Below, piece by piece: positions 38,739 to 50,232 of a DNA stretch of 64,000 bases. Numbering within the stretch: position 1 is the first letter of the stretch; the number at the start of each line of letters is the position of its first letter. The position numbers and the translations under genes are program-made. The stretch spans positions 27,539,536 through 27,603,535 of the forward strand of contig NC_067198.1 in assembly GCF_000699445.3 (NCBI RefSeq), in the 5' to 3' direction. The DNA is from Schistosoma haematobium. Its lineage: Eukaryota; Platyhelminthes; Trematoda; Strigeidida; Schistosomatidae. The notes under the pieces were generated by a model. That model was not told where the DNA came from. It saw only the letters and a program-made list of their open reading frames with translations, and searched no databases.

Positions 38739-39130
38739 TAGATTTTTAGAAATTTCAGTAGTTGAAATCATGAGTTAATTGAAGCTAGGGCACCATGGAA
38801 AACCTGGAAGCACTAAACGGTCGTGTCGTCCTAGTTTGGGACCAGGTCTGTTGTGAGATATCAATTCACTGAAGACAATGGTGTACGGTGGTACAATTTT
38901 GTGGATTGGTTGAAGTTAGTCATTAACACCGTTAGACGCTGACTCAGTGGTCTAATTGGTTAAGCGCCTGGCGTGAGACCGATAGGTCCCGGGTTCGAAT
39001 CTCGCGGGAGACAGGATCGTGGATGTGTACTGCTGAGGAGTCCCATACTAGGACGAAATGGCTGTTCAGTGCTTCCAGATTTAAGATAGTGGTCTAGCTT
39101 CAATTGACTCATGATTTCAACTATTGAAAT
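38739..39130. mobile_element. Head-to-head foldback of hammerhead SINE
   Basis: A short minus 3' segment (38739 to about 38851) switches to a plus copy (about 38850-39130) near GGGACCAGGTC. The plus part has a good B box (GGGTTCGAATC, 38991-39001) and an intact ribozyme core (CTGAGGA at 39033-39039). It lies just downstream of the RTE tail. Confidence 0.8.
39022..39080 (+). ncRNA. Hammerhead ribozyme motif in SINE
   Basis: CTGAGGA, stem II GTCC/GGAC with a 7-nt loop, GAAA, a short stem III and GTT at the cleavage position, then CAGTGC pairing with GTACTG as stem I with one mismatch. Core bases are complete. Confidence 0.65.
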
Positions 39131-39355
39131 ATTTTTTCTCTCAGATTACCCAAATGATTTTAAGTTTATCAGACTCAGTAATTGATTTGTTTGTTTATTT
39201 TTGTTTTGCAAACACTGTTGAAATCTTACCTCAGAATGGAATCTAACGATCTACTCAAAATCTTTCCAATACTATTATAATAATTATTATTTTCTTCTTC
39301 TATAAAATACAACTTAGAAAATTACAATATTAAAATGTTTATTAATATAACTTAC

Positions 39356-39957
39356 AGGAAATTTTTTATTGAAATATAATTCATTTATAAATTGATTTGA
39401 TTGTTTTTTTGTAATTGTATATTGATTACATAATTTAATATGATTTAAATAATCAATTTTATTGATTTCATTAGAATTTAATAATTCATTACAATATATC
39501 GTTGAATTATATAATATCACTGGATTAAAATTTTCTTCATTTATTATATTTAATACATTTTTTTGATAAATTTGATAAATAGTCAATAAAAAAATTTCAA
39601 AAATACTAATTAAATTCATTGATTCATTGAAATAATTCATTGATAATTGTTTTTTTGTATTTTGTTTTATTAATTTATTATTACTATTATTAGTTAATTT
39701 TATATTATTTTCTGATTTCATTAATAATTCATTAGATGATTGAATTATCATTTGTGATTTTGTTTTAATTGTATGTTTATTTACATTAATTAATTTATTT
39801 GATTGATTATTCATTAATTGTGAATAATCTTCATTTTGTTTTAATAATAATAATGAAGGAGGAATTTTACCAACATTTTTGAATTTCATAAATTTTATAT
39901 CCAGTTTATTAGTTGTTATTGGTTTGTTTTGATGAGATTTTTTTGATCCAAAAAAAA
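39356..39957 (-). CDS. HYCC1: Hyccin/FAM126 coding exon 2
   Basis: The acceptor is TTTATAG before 39957. Two bases complete the codon split with exon 1, and the donor is GTAAGT after 39356, phase 0. The first part is an Asn/Lys/Ser-rich low-complexity stretch of about 100 residues that looks like a lineage-specific loop expansion. The second part has SIFEIFLLTIYQIY, matching the hyccin segment with the conserved leucine-rich helix. The exon is unusually AT-rich (long runs of AAT/AAA codons) compared with exon 5. Without the phase match and neighbours it would look like noise. Confidence 0.8.
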
Positions 39958-40083
39958 CTATAAAGGAAAATGAGGAAATTTTTAAGAAGAAATTTAATTA
40001 TAAAGAATAATTAATTAAAGACTAATAGTTTATTTGTTTGTTTTACTAAATAAAAATAGTTTATTTGAATAAATAAACAAAGT

Positions 40084-40376
40084 TTATCAGTAGTTTAGAT
40101 CATGAGCCAGTTGAAGCTACATCACCATGGAAAACCTAGAACCGGCCATTTTGTTCTACTGTGGGACTCCTTGGCAGTGCGCATCCACAACTCCGCCTCA
40201 CGGGATTCAAACTCAGGACCTATCGTTCTCGCGCACGAGCGCTTAACCATTAGACCACTGAACTGGCTAGCATCCAACGGTGTTAATGTCTATCTTCAAC
40301 CAATTCACGAAACTGAGAGACACATCCACCATTGTCGTCGACAACTTACTATCTCACAACTAATCCGATTGAACTT
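40084..40376 (-). mobile_element. Hammerhead SINE, minus, decayed ribozyme
   Basis: A minus copy with 3' tail, ribozyme region (core changed to CCAAGGA and CAAA), tRNA-like region and 5' part, in hyccin intron 1 just upstream of exon 2. Confidence 0.75.
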
Positions 40377-40489
40377 TACAAAATTTAAAAAAGAACCAAT
40401 AAGATATATGAAAATATGTATGATTTTTATGAATATTCGTCAAGATTAGAACAAATAGTTTGACAAAATTTAGGCGTGCAGTGTAGAAA

Positions 40490-40612
40490 ATTCGCTTTAT
40501 GTGAAACTTATATTTGAGATAATCTCAGCGATTGAAATTCAATATAATTCTAACGTTTCGTCTAGCAAACTTGTCTGGACTTCTTCAAGGTAATTGTCGA
40601 AATCATCAAAGA
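40490..40612. repeat. Partial arm related to the 23.4-kb TIR element
   Basis: Shares the order CTCAGCGA, a GAAATTCA-like stretch, AACGTTTCGTCT and CTTCTTCAAGG with the arms of 23396-23848. Only one arm was found. Confidence 0.45.
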
Positions 40613-41019
40613 AATACTTAGCGTCTTAACAATCAAATCAGATCAAATCTATACTGTGTTAATCCAATCATGTTTGGATGTTTATTTTTAGTAAATAGAA
40701 TAATATGGGTCAGTTAAATGTGAATCATTTGAAAAGTTCATGAAGTAAAGATAAATGATTGAGCGAATTGTCTGTGCGTATATGTGTATGTGAAAGATTG
40801 AGTCAATTAATAGTTGATATTAGGTGTTAATATGTTTTTATTTGAAGAAAAATAAAAATATCATTCATTAATAACTAAATGAATTTGTGAACAGTGATCG
40901 GCTGAAGAACACTATTTGCAAAGCTGCTGCGAAGAACGGTTTATTTAGAGTCGAAAACTTTTTTAAGGATATCTGTAAAATAAATAACCAAATCAAAAAC
41001 TTGGATGAACTCTAATTTA

Positions 41020-41112
41020 GTTATTTATTCTCTGGAGAAGAGGCTTACATTAAGTCACAAAACGTTAGAAAATCTAATTTTTCTACTCATCGGGATATTA
41101 CAATTATATTAT
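41020..41112. repeat. Partial TIR element arm
   Basis: Contains GGCTTACATTAAGTCAC, AACGTTAGAAAATC and a GGGATATTACAA end, matching 34450-34657 and 56671-56784. Confidence 0.5.
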
Positions 41113-41307
41113 TTATTTAAAAGAAAACCTTTGATTCATCTTTCCACATTTAGTGTATTTGTATAATATCTAAAAAAATACTTTGAAAGTTATTTGACTT
41201 CTACTTTAGTTATACATATTTAAATGAGAAATACTTAATTATAATACTTGTTTATTGAAAGAAATTAGCTTTATTTAATAAACTGTATTCTAAACATATT
41301 TTTTTCA

Positions 41308-41449
41308 GAGAGGGGTTTTGTGAATATTATAGTAATTTCAATAGTTGAGACCATGAGACAATTAAACCTAGACCACCATGGAAAACCTGGAAACACTGGA
41401 CGGTTATTTCGCTCTATTGTGGGACTCCTCACTAGTGCTCATCCACGAC
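41308..41449 (-). mobile_element. 5'-truncated hammerhead SINE, minus
   Basis: Only the 3' tail and ribozyme region remain. The core is GTGAGGA, so the first core base is lost. It sits in hyccin intron 1. Confidence 0.7.
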
Positions 41450-42410
41450 AAAAATGTAAAATACTGATCCTAGGAAATAATTTTTTATAGTAAACAACTA
41501 AAAAACAATATTAAAATAGGAACTATTTTTATTATATAATAAATTAATAGTTCAACTAGGTTTATGAAGAATTAATTGTTTTACACTAACAAAAAAAATT
41601 CAATTTAATTACAAATCACATTTGTTTCCCTTTAAAACAAAATTGTTTCAGATTGATTTTTGATTAAACAATAAAATCATTTCCTTTTTCAGTATGATAG
41701 TTATTTCTTTTTTTTTTTTAAAAAATAACTAAAAAGCGATCAATTAATTAAGGACAACTTGTATGTTACTAAGCTTTTCTCAAATGTAATAAAATAAGTT
41801 TGTCCAAATTTTGGTCCATTTATTAAATAAAAGAAAGAAAAGAAAAAATTGATTAAGATTTTAGGATTAAAATGAGTTTAGAAAAGTAATTTCTTCTCTT
41901 TCATATAACTAGGAAAATTCTGTTAAAGAAAGTATCATGATAAAATAAACGGTATGGTTCACCTAATTGATTTATTTTATGATAAAGCGAACAAATAAAG
42001 AAGAATTAAGTCAGTTATTGCAAATAGTATTTCAATGTGATTATAATAGTATTAGTAAAAATAACATTTGTTACCTCTTAGTGACTAATCAATATATGTG
42101 TTTGATCCTTTAAAGTTCTATCTCATTTAATAACTCATTCAATATCAATGTCATTGAGACGACGTATTTGACGTGAGTCCCAAACAATACCTTTAAGATT
42201 TTATGTACTTGCTGTTGATAGATTTGAAATTATAAACAAACTGTATTTTACTAATTGCCTTCATTACCTTACGCTGGAAACATTACCTCTATAATTTTAG
42301 CTATGGCATTTGTAGAATTTCTACCAAAAAACTACACTTCATTTTGCAACTTAAATCAATGATTTTCAAGTTATCAGATGATATTTAATGCAGAATTAAA
42401 ACTAGAAGAA

Positions 42411-43230
42411 TCTTACTTACTTACTTATGCTTGTTACCTCTCATGGAGGAGCATAGGCCACCAACCAACATTCTACATAAAACTCTGTCTTGGACAATCC
42501 TTCCCAGCTGTTTCCAGCTCCTGTTCATCCTTTTCATATTTGCTCCCAATTCTCAGAGCAGAGTGAACTTTGGCCCTCCTCCTTTTCAGTTCCCTCAGAA
42601 ATTACAAGTCAGTGCTTGCTTCGTGATTCCGTTTGATGATTTCCTCAATGTATGTCCTATTCACTTTCAATATCATTTCCCGATTCCCCTTCCATCTGGA
42701 AACTCGTCTATTCTCTTTCACAGTAGACGGTTGCTGATGATATCCAGTCAACAGACATTGAGTATCTCACGTAGACAATTGTTTAGAAATACTTGTACTA
42801 TTCGGATGATGGTTGTAGTGGTTGTGCAAGTTTCATCTCCCTATAGTATTGAAGATTCTGACTTTGATGTTGGTTAACAGTTGTCGTGAGTTTCATATGT
42901 TCTTCAAGTGTAGAAATGCTATCCTTGCTTTACCAATCCTCGCCTTTACATCTGCATCGGATCATCCTTGGTCATCGAAGCTTCTTCTCAGGTAAGTGTC
43001 TTTTTACACCTCTTCCAGAGTTTCTCCATCAAGTGACATTGGTTTGGTGCTCACTGAATTGTATTCGAACCTTGCTTTTTCCCTTGTGTATATTGAGGCC
43101 CACTGATGCAGACGTTTCTGCGACACTGGTTGTCTTGACTTGCATTTGTTCGTGTGTAAAGGATAGAAAAGCTAGGTTATCTGTGAAGTCCAAATCATCT
43201 AGTTGCATACAACCTGTCCATTGTATTCCT
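42411..43230 (-). mobile_element. SR2-like RTE 3' fragment
   Basis: A minus-strand copy of the RTE C-terminal region with the ACTTACTTACTTA tail at its left end (about 42414). It is 5'-truncated within the late reverse transcriptase at about 43230 and contains frame breaks. It closely resembles 50408-50972 in its private changes, so the two probably belong to one subfamily. Located in hyccin intron 1. Confidence 0.8.
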
Positions 43231-44009
43231 TACTTCATAAAAATCTTAAAATGTTATCACATAGTGTTTATCAGTCATTTTCATTCTTATGACACACAAA
43301 TCTCCATTTTCAATATTATTCCGTTTATCTTGTTATTTACTGAAACTGTATGGTGAAATTCTAAAAATCTTTTGTCTTTAGTTCTTTTTTAAATTGCTTA
43401 ATATTGAACCTGTTCAGCAGATAAATGAATTACCAAAAAACTCAATTATTATCCAACTTTATATTCTGTTAAAGTTTTATATTTATTATAATAATTATGT
43501 ATTTGATGACAACAATTCATTATCAGCACAGAATATGCGATATTGGAACGAATTCCAGTTTAATGTTCATGTAATTTGCGATTACACAAATTATATGCAT
43601 TAAAAAAATTATATCTAAAAACGATTAGGCGCCTCAAACTTCTTTTTCACCAATTTTGATTTTAATAACACTTTTAGTCACACCATAATATCGTCTGCAC
43701 ATGAATTTCAATTTCGTTTCTTTAAATGCAAAACAAATAGGAAAACAGCACAAGAACAGTGGTGGTTGCACTCGGATTTTACAATAATTTGCTTCTCAGT
43801 TGTTCAACTAACATAATTAATTTATTAAAACAAATCTAATATATGAAACTTTATGACAAAATTTATAAAGTTGAAAAGTAGATTCTGTTAATGTTTTAAA
43901 CACAACTGTTTTATTTAAGAAATAACCTCATTGATGTCTACCTAAACCTTAGATAAAAACGTTTTTTGACAAATATCAATATAATTATCACCGATAGGAA
44001 TATATTTTT

Positions 44010-44299
44010 GGCGAGACCCATAATTTATGTACGAACCAATCAGATATAAGGTTTCAGATCTCGGATTTTGGCATGAAATTCACTCATCCATTTGGCTGAA
44101 TAGAATCTTAACATTATAGCTGATGTTAGTTCGTGATGAAAACTCTAAATCTAATTCCTAACTTTAACCATTAACTGTAAATTATAATTTGAATACCTCA
44201 CACTAATTTATAACCTTCATTTGGTCCTAGTTATTAGATGGACATTCTCAAGATCAGTCTAGCGTTGCTCAAAGGTCGTCCATAAATTATAGTCTCACC
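44010..44299. mobile_element. 290-bp MITE with 8-bp target duplication
   Basis: Terminal inverted repeats of about 26 bp begin GGCGAGACC on the left and GGTGAGACT (reverse complement) on the right, sharing ATAATTTATG. Perfect 8-bp flanks ATATTTTT lie at 44002-44009 and 44300-44307. There is no transposase frame. An 8-bp duplication fits the hAT or Merlin superfamilies; Merlin is known in schistosomes, but the TIR alone does not decide. Confidence 0.8.
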
Positions 44300-44308
44300 A
44301 TATTTTTT

Positions 44309-44572
44309 TAAGTGCTCGCGCGCGAAGCCAGTAGGTCCTAGGTTCGAATCCCGCAGGGGGCGGGTTCGCGGATGCGCACTGCTGAGGAGTCCCATACTAG
44401 GACGAAACGGCCATCCAGTGCTTCCAGGTTTTCAATGGTGGTCTAGCTTCAACTGGCTCATGATTTCAACCTGTGAAACTATAAGTAAATATGAGTAAAA
44501 TAATCAAACCATGGTGGTCTAGTTTCAAATGACTCATGATTTCAACCATTGAAATTACTATAATATTCACAC
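44309..44572 (+). mobile_element. Hammerhead SINE with intact ribozyme, plus 3' remnant
   Basis: A plus copy starting inside the tRNA-like region (AAGTGCTCGCGCGC), with B box AGGTTCGAATCCC (about 44340-44352), ribozyme and 3' tail to about 44483. A second partial 3' tail follows at about 44508-44572. It abuts the right target duplication of the MITE and lies only about 50 bp downstream of the exon 1 donor of hyccin. Confidence 0.8.
44372..44430 (+). ncRNA. Hammerhead ribozyme motif in SINE
   Basis: CTGAGGA at 44382-44388, stem II GTCC/GGAC, GAAA, short stem III ending ATC, and a perfect 6-bp stem I (GCACTG with CAGTGC). It is antisense to hyccin intron 1. Confidence 0.75.
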
Positions 44573-44623
44573 ACAAAAAATACCCTACTGACATTCACAA
44601 TAGTCTAAGATTTTGAAACTTAC

Positions 44624-45023
44624 TAAATAAACAAAAGTATACATAAATAATTGTTGGTAATAATTCAATTGTAATGAATTGTAAATCATTAAGTAGATTT
44701 TTTCTATGTATATTTGATTGATTGATTGTATCTGGCTTATTAGAACAATCATCTTCATTAACATCATATAACATGATTAAATTTTCACAAATCCATTGAG
44801 CAACTTCATTGGCACCATTTTTAATTATTTGTTTAGAATTTTTTGGTATCATTTCAAGTAATAAATTTTCAATACCACCAATTAATAATGGATTATAATC
44901 AATGAATTTTTCATCAGTATTATCTGTTAATAATATTGAATCATTTTGAGATTGAATCTTTTTACGATAATGATGCAATGAATTGAACCAAATCTGTATT
45001 GGTTGCGGTATACGCATAGGCAT
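44624..45023 (-). CDS. HYCC1: Hyccin/FAM126 coding exon 1
   Basis: Starts at ATG 45023-45021, with an in-frame stop four codons upstream, so this is the likely initiator unless an acceptor lies there. It encodes about 133 residues. These include IQIWFNSL near the N-terminus, an acidic/Asn-rich linker, and helices ending LQFITIELLPTIIYVYF. In order and pattern these match the N-terminal hyccin helices (the vertebrate family has a similar LPELIW-type segment here). The donor is GTAAGT after 44624, leaving a phase-1 base. No signal peptide or membrane anchor is expected; the protein is a cytosolic scaffold recruited to the plasma membrane. Confidence 0.85.
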
Positions 45024-45683
45024 TGTCTTCAGTTGATATTAGTTGTTTTCTTTTAAATTTGTATTCACTTTATTACAGGAGTAATACTAATAATAATATT
45101 TACAAAAATCTATATGAGAATAAATTTTTCCATTACCAAAACTTAGCATTAAACTTTATGTATCGTTCTTCAATATATATATATGTTGAGCAACAGTGTA
45201 ATGTTGTTTATACTTAAAGCAGTCATGCCAGCCAGTTAGAGTATGGGATAACTTTGACAGTTTACATTAGATTTCTCTAGAATCATGATAATCCAAAAGT
45301 CAACATATACACACATTTGAAGGTATATGAGTACTATCAGCTTGCTCTCTATATGTCTACACTGTTTTATATTGTATAATGATGAATACACATACATATT
45401 CCTGATATGTGTGTGTGTGTGAGTTTGTATTTGTGTTTGTCATACGATCATTTTGTTCAATCTTTTTTTTTTCTTATTCACATACTGTGTCCCATTCCTT
45501 ACTTCTTAGTAGTAGTATTAATATTTTGGAAGAGAATAGGAATATTAAATTTACCAATGCCTAACTTTCAATTCATGAAAATTATTTTAATGTTAACACA
45601 CTTATTAGAAATTATCTTCTGTATAAATATTTATAAATTAATATTACTTACCAACTTTATAATAAATAATAAATTAAAATCAG

Positions 45684-46176
45684 ACAGGGGTTTTGTGGAG
45701 ATTGTAGCAATTTCAATAGTTCAGATCATGAGTCAATTGAAGCTAGATCACCATGGAAAACCTGGAAGCATTTTATCCTATTGTGGGACTCCTCAGCAGT
45801 GCACATCCACAACCCCACCTCACGGAATTCGGACCATGAACCTATCAGTCTCGCACACGAGCGCTTAACCAGCATCCAACGGTGTGAATGTCTAACTTCA
45901 ACTAACACATCCATCATTGTCATCATTGAGTTACAATAGACCCGGTTGAACTCCACTGGTCACTGCTTCTCACTAGAACTCCAGGATATACACCTTGAAG
46001 CTAGTCACTAGTGAGCATATGTTGTTCAGTATCAGAAGGGGTTTTGTGGATGTGCACTGCTGAGGAGTCCCACAATAGGATAAAATGCTTCCAGGTTTTC
46101 CATGGTGATCTAGCTTCAATTGACTCATGATCTGAACTATTGAAATTGCTACTATCTCCACAAAACCCCTCTCTAA
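45684..46176. mobile_element. Hammerhead SINE foldback with matching private deletion
   Basis: A nearly full minus SINE (45684 to about 46050, including the 5' end and part of the next tandem unit) switches at GTGGATG to a plus 3' segment (about 46050-46176). The arms 45687-45810 and about 46050-46173 are almost perfect reverse complements. Both lack the same stretch of the ribozyme region (GCATTTTATCC replaces the GAAA half), so one arm was copied from the other. Confidence 0.85.
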
Positions 46177-46199
46177 TACAAGATATGTAATGGAGTAAT

Positions 46200-48717
46200 A
46201 TTGTTTTCATTTAGGTGAACATAATCCATTACTCTAATATTCAGTTATATTAGATACACATATACATATTAAACATAAATCAATCAAGGTGATTTACAAT
46301 TCAATTATTTATCAGGATGGATTACACAATTAATCATAATAAATGATAAATAAAAATGTATAAATTAATAGTAAAATGGAAATTTTTGACATTTTATGAT
46401 AATCGATTAAATAAAGCAAGAATAGATTGGTTAAATATTATTTTAGATTCGCATTAGTTACTCATACATTAACATAGAAAAATATAATGCAATAAACAAT
46501 TGATGCTATAACTATACATATATATATGTTAACATGGATGATATGAGTTTTCACTTGACTATCATTCTATAAACATTCATTAAATAGGGAAATAAACCAT
46601 AATCATTTATTCGAACATTTTAACAAGTTTTTCTTGTGAATAATTTTCTAATCCGGTGTCATAATTTTTAATCGTGAATTATTTATTACTTAATGATAAT
46701 AAGAAAGCTTAAGTAATATGATACTCTAATCAATCAAAAAGACAAAGAAAAATTATTATCAGTATAGAGTTGTGTAGATTGTTAAATTTCATTGAAATCA
46801 TGAACTAATCTAAACTAGACTACCATTGAAAAACTGGGAGTGCTAGATAGCCATTTCGTTTTATTATCTCCACAACCCTATACTGGCAATCATGTGTCCA
46901 CTAGTGATTAGCTTCGAGAGGAAACCGGAGTTTTTGCGAGAAACTGTAACTAGTTGGGCTAAACCGTGCCGGGCGTGTATCAGTTATCCACTAAAAACAA
47001 CGAAAGGTGATCGATTAGAGTTAGATTTGAACACCGTCAGATGATTTAGAAGTTAAGTGAGGCTAAAGATGCTGGGTTCGATTCATAACTTCGGTGTCGT
47101 GGATGAGCATCTCTGAGGATTCTTAGACTAGAACGATACTCCTATCCATCACTTACAGGTTTTCAATAATAGTATAACTTAGATCGGTTTCTGATTTTAA
47201 TGAAAGAAAAATAAACCTGATGGAAGTACCCAACTAATCAGACCTGAGGAATTTAGGGATCCTTTAACTCAGAGAGAACTAACTTGTTGAATCCTAAATG
47301 CTGTGAAGTAAATTATGCATGATAATTTACACACACGATTAATCTAGTGAACCTAAACTTGTTATGGTGATTTGTGTTTACATAAAGTAAAGAAAACTAT
47401 TAAAACAAAACATGACACCAATGACTAAAATCATTTCAAAAATGGTTTTATCAAGTGGTCGAATTTCCACGATTGTTTATCTCCAAAACCAGTAAATAAA
47501 CATTACATACAAAACAAAATATTTAAGATAATGATTACTCGTTAATAAAATATTCCGCAGGATTATGTTTTCCAAAACGCAGGCATAAATATTATTCACA
47601 TTTAAAAGACAATAAGTTTCATGTGAAATAAACAGTATGATAATGTTGCAGTAATTAGGGCGAGTAATTCGCAGTCAAACCATCAATGTCGCTTAACATA
47701 ACTACATAATAACAGGCCTCTCTCTTGACCTTAGTTGTCTGAAATCTAAAATTTCAAGGAAATATCATAAAATGTACATAAATGTAATTCATAAATATAT
47801 GATATACATTATCACGCTTGAACTGGTTTTGTTTCTTACATCCCATGATTATGTAACTACGATTGGATGTGTATACACACATGCATAACTGGATTAATCC
47901 AATGTTATCCAACCTGACTTGATAAAGAAAGTGTATAGTGAGGAAGGCATAAACGAAGTATATAGTAAAGACATAGGGAAGTGTGTAGAAAGATATTCAT
48001 CTTATTTACAAAAGGGGCGTAAAGACAAACACATGGTTAGTATTCAAACTAAACAATTCGAAAAGATTATGTTTAAATATGGTAATTCATACCATTATTT
48101 ATATGTAGATAAATTTCAGGAAACAACTTATCTAGTGGGTAAGATTATTAATCCCAGTTTTTAGGATTATGTTATTGAACACTGTGTTGGTATCTGTTTT
48201 ACATTATTCTTATATGACACATTCCTTACCATAAATCATATATATGTATCGTACTTCTCTAAACCTTCATTTTTCGTTATTTTTTTCGAACGAAATACAT
48301 AGATTTAAATTGAACCTTATTGTTTGTAATATCCTTATGACTTTTACAACATAGGTTTGCATTGGCCTATGTGTTTCTACTTCGAAACTTTGAAATAACA
48401 TCACTTCTCTCAGAATTTGAGATGAGTCATACATCAGAATTACAGCTATCCAGAACTGAAGAGTTCATTTATTCGTAATGTAAATGTGAAAGTCTCCAAA
48501 ACTAAAGATACTTGACAAATCTTAAGAGGCATTTGTACCATGTTAAATGAGACTAAATCACCGCAAGAAAAATGGTTCCACACGGTAAACATATATATTT
48601 AATAGATATTATCCTACAGTTGATGTAAATACATGAAACTCAAGAGTTTAAGAACATGATTTAGTTTAAAACGAAAGCAAAGAGGTGGAATGAAAATAGT
48701 GTTTTGTTTCACATATG

Positions 48718-48763
<46 letters not shown>

Positions 48764-49800
48764 GAGAGAGAGAAAGAACGTCACAAAGAAATGACCTATA
48801 CACTTGTGGTGTATGTATAATGTGATAAATGCTTTCCACATATCTACATGTTTTATTCATATCTCCAACGGCCTTATTCAGTCTTTATACACTGATCCAT
48901 TCACATCCATTAAAGTATCTTATGGAGAGATCAGGGGACTTTTATTCCGTTAAATACACAAAATTCTAATATAACTTACAAACTATTTAATGTCAGTATT
49001 GATGGGTCAATTATCTTAACTAATTATGGATGGGTTGTAATTACTCATGAATATAAATTATCAATGTAATTCCTTCGGTGGATAGAGGTCAGAAGATGGT
49101 GTAATACATCAGAAACTATTAGTTGTTTTATAAATAAAAATTAAACATCCATACACAAAAGATGCATAATTAAATTCACTTTCAACGCCAAATAATTGTC
49201 GGATATCTTGTAGATTATTCATGAACCTATAGTATTACGGTTCTATTGTATATGCTATTAATTTCTTATCTAAAACATATAATATGGGTGTCATTTTCGG
49301 TTTATGCTAATATTCACTCCATTTATATTAAAATGCTTTCAGAACAATAACCGTTGTCTCTTCTCACAGACCATTATTCATTGACGTTCTAGATTTACTG
49401 TAGTTTATTCTTTATACAAATAAAATACCGAGTTGAAAATTATTTACAATATTTATTTCGCTTACACAGCTCTTACCTCCCTGCGCTGTTTATCAAAATA
49501 CAAGCATTTGTTTTCGGATAGTCAGTACTGTGTTGGTTCATAAAAACTAATGCTTCACGTTAAAAACAACCACAGAAATCAAATGTTTTCACAAAGTAAC
49601 ATTATCTGGTATACCAGCCTGAGACAAAACAAACTAAACAACTATTTCGTCCTAATGTTTAAACATTACTGAGCTCACCGTAAGACCCGAATGTGCTGGA
49701 TTCAATCAACTATGCACAGTTAAGTAAGCACACTGGAGAATAGACCTTGACTTGAACATAACAGTCATCCAGTGCTCACTAGTTTCAATTGTCTCCCATG
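46200..49800. other. AT-rich intergenic sequence upstream of hyccin
   Basis: A very decayed SINE-like stretch may lie at about 46760-47180 (GATTCTTAGACTAGAACG and a 3'-tail-like end). An (AT)n tract lies at about 48719-48760 with a GA-rich tail. The ORF at 47919-48164 has coding-like texture but no recognised family. Confidence 0.4.
48719..48775. repeat. (AT)n microsatellite with GA-rich tail
   Basis: About 42 bp of AT dinucleotide repeat followed by GTAGAGAGAGAGAAAG. It generates spurious isoleucine-tyrosine ORFs. Confidence 0.95.
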
Positions 49801-49921
49801 TGACTCTACTGGATGATAAGACTGTATTCTGATTATCAGAATGGGTTTTGTGGAGATTTTTAGGAATTTCACTGGTTGAAATCATGAGACAATTGAAGCT
49901 AGACTACCATGGAAAACCTCA

Positions 49922-49978
49922 AAGCACTGGATGGCCGTTTCGTCCTAGTATGGGACTCCTCAGCAGTGCGCATCCACG
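49922..49978 (-). ncRNA. Hammerhead ribozyme motif in SINE (minus arm)
   Basis: On the minus strand: GCACTG, CTGAGGA, GTCC/GGAC stem II, GAAA, short stem III ending ATC, then CAGTGC. Stem I is perfect and all core bases are present. Confidence 0.72.
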
Positions 49979-50177
49979 ATCCCGCACTCCGCGAGATTCG
50001 GACCCAGGAACTATCAGTCTCTCGCCAGGCGCCTAACCAACTAGACCACTGAGCCGACATCCAACGGTAATAATGTCCAACTTCGACCAATCCACGAAGT
50101 TGCGCCACCGTACGCCATTGTCTTCAGTGAGTTCCTATCTCACAACAGACCTGGTTGAACTCCACTGGGATCGTGGA

Positions 50178-50232
50178 TGCGCACTTCTGAGGAGTCCCAT
50201 ACTAGGACGAAACGGCCGTCCAGTGCTTCCAG
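50178..50232 (+). ncRNA. Hammerhead ribozyme motif in SINE (plus arm)
   Basis: CTGAGGA at 50187-50193, stem II GTCC/GGAC, GAAA and stem III palindrome ACGGCCGT followed by C at the cleavage site. Stem I is weakened by one change beside the core (GCACTT against CAGTGC). Confidence 0.65.

Larger units (their letters stand above)
24604..45023 (-). other. HYCC1: Hyccin/FAM126 gene, coding span of five exons
   Basis: Five minus-strand exons join with GT/AG ends and phases 1, 0, 0, 0 to give 2124 coding nt and 707 residues, against about 520 for vertebrate hyccin. In known biology, hyccin (FAM126) binds TTC7 and stabilises the PI4K-III-alpha/TTC7/EFR3 complex that makes PI4P at the plasma membrane. 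Similarity is spread across all exons in the right order: LPTIIYVYF, FEIFLLTIYQI, NRMHILTALMKQYSAY, SSNFVTEILFSLY with DLA, and LLLINSI. The symbol refers to the family; flatworms may have one member for both vertebrate paralogues. Introns contain RTE, SINE, SM-alpha and MITE insertions. 5' UTR and polyadenylation sites were not determined. Confidence 0.85.

Noticed and set aside
47919..48164. ORF with charged, coding-like composition
   Set aside because: No ATG start in context, no recognisable family, and no splice or promoter support.
48614..48860. Hydrophobic Ile/Tyr-rich ORFs
   Set aside because: Produced by translating the (AT)n microsatellite; the same holds at 20797-21093.
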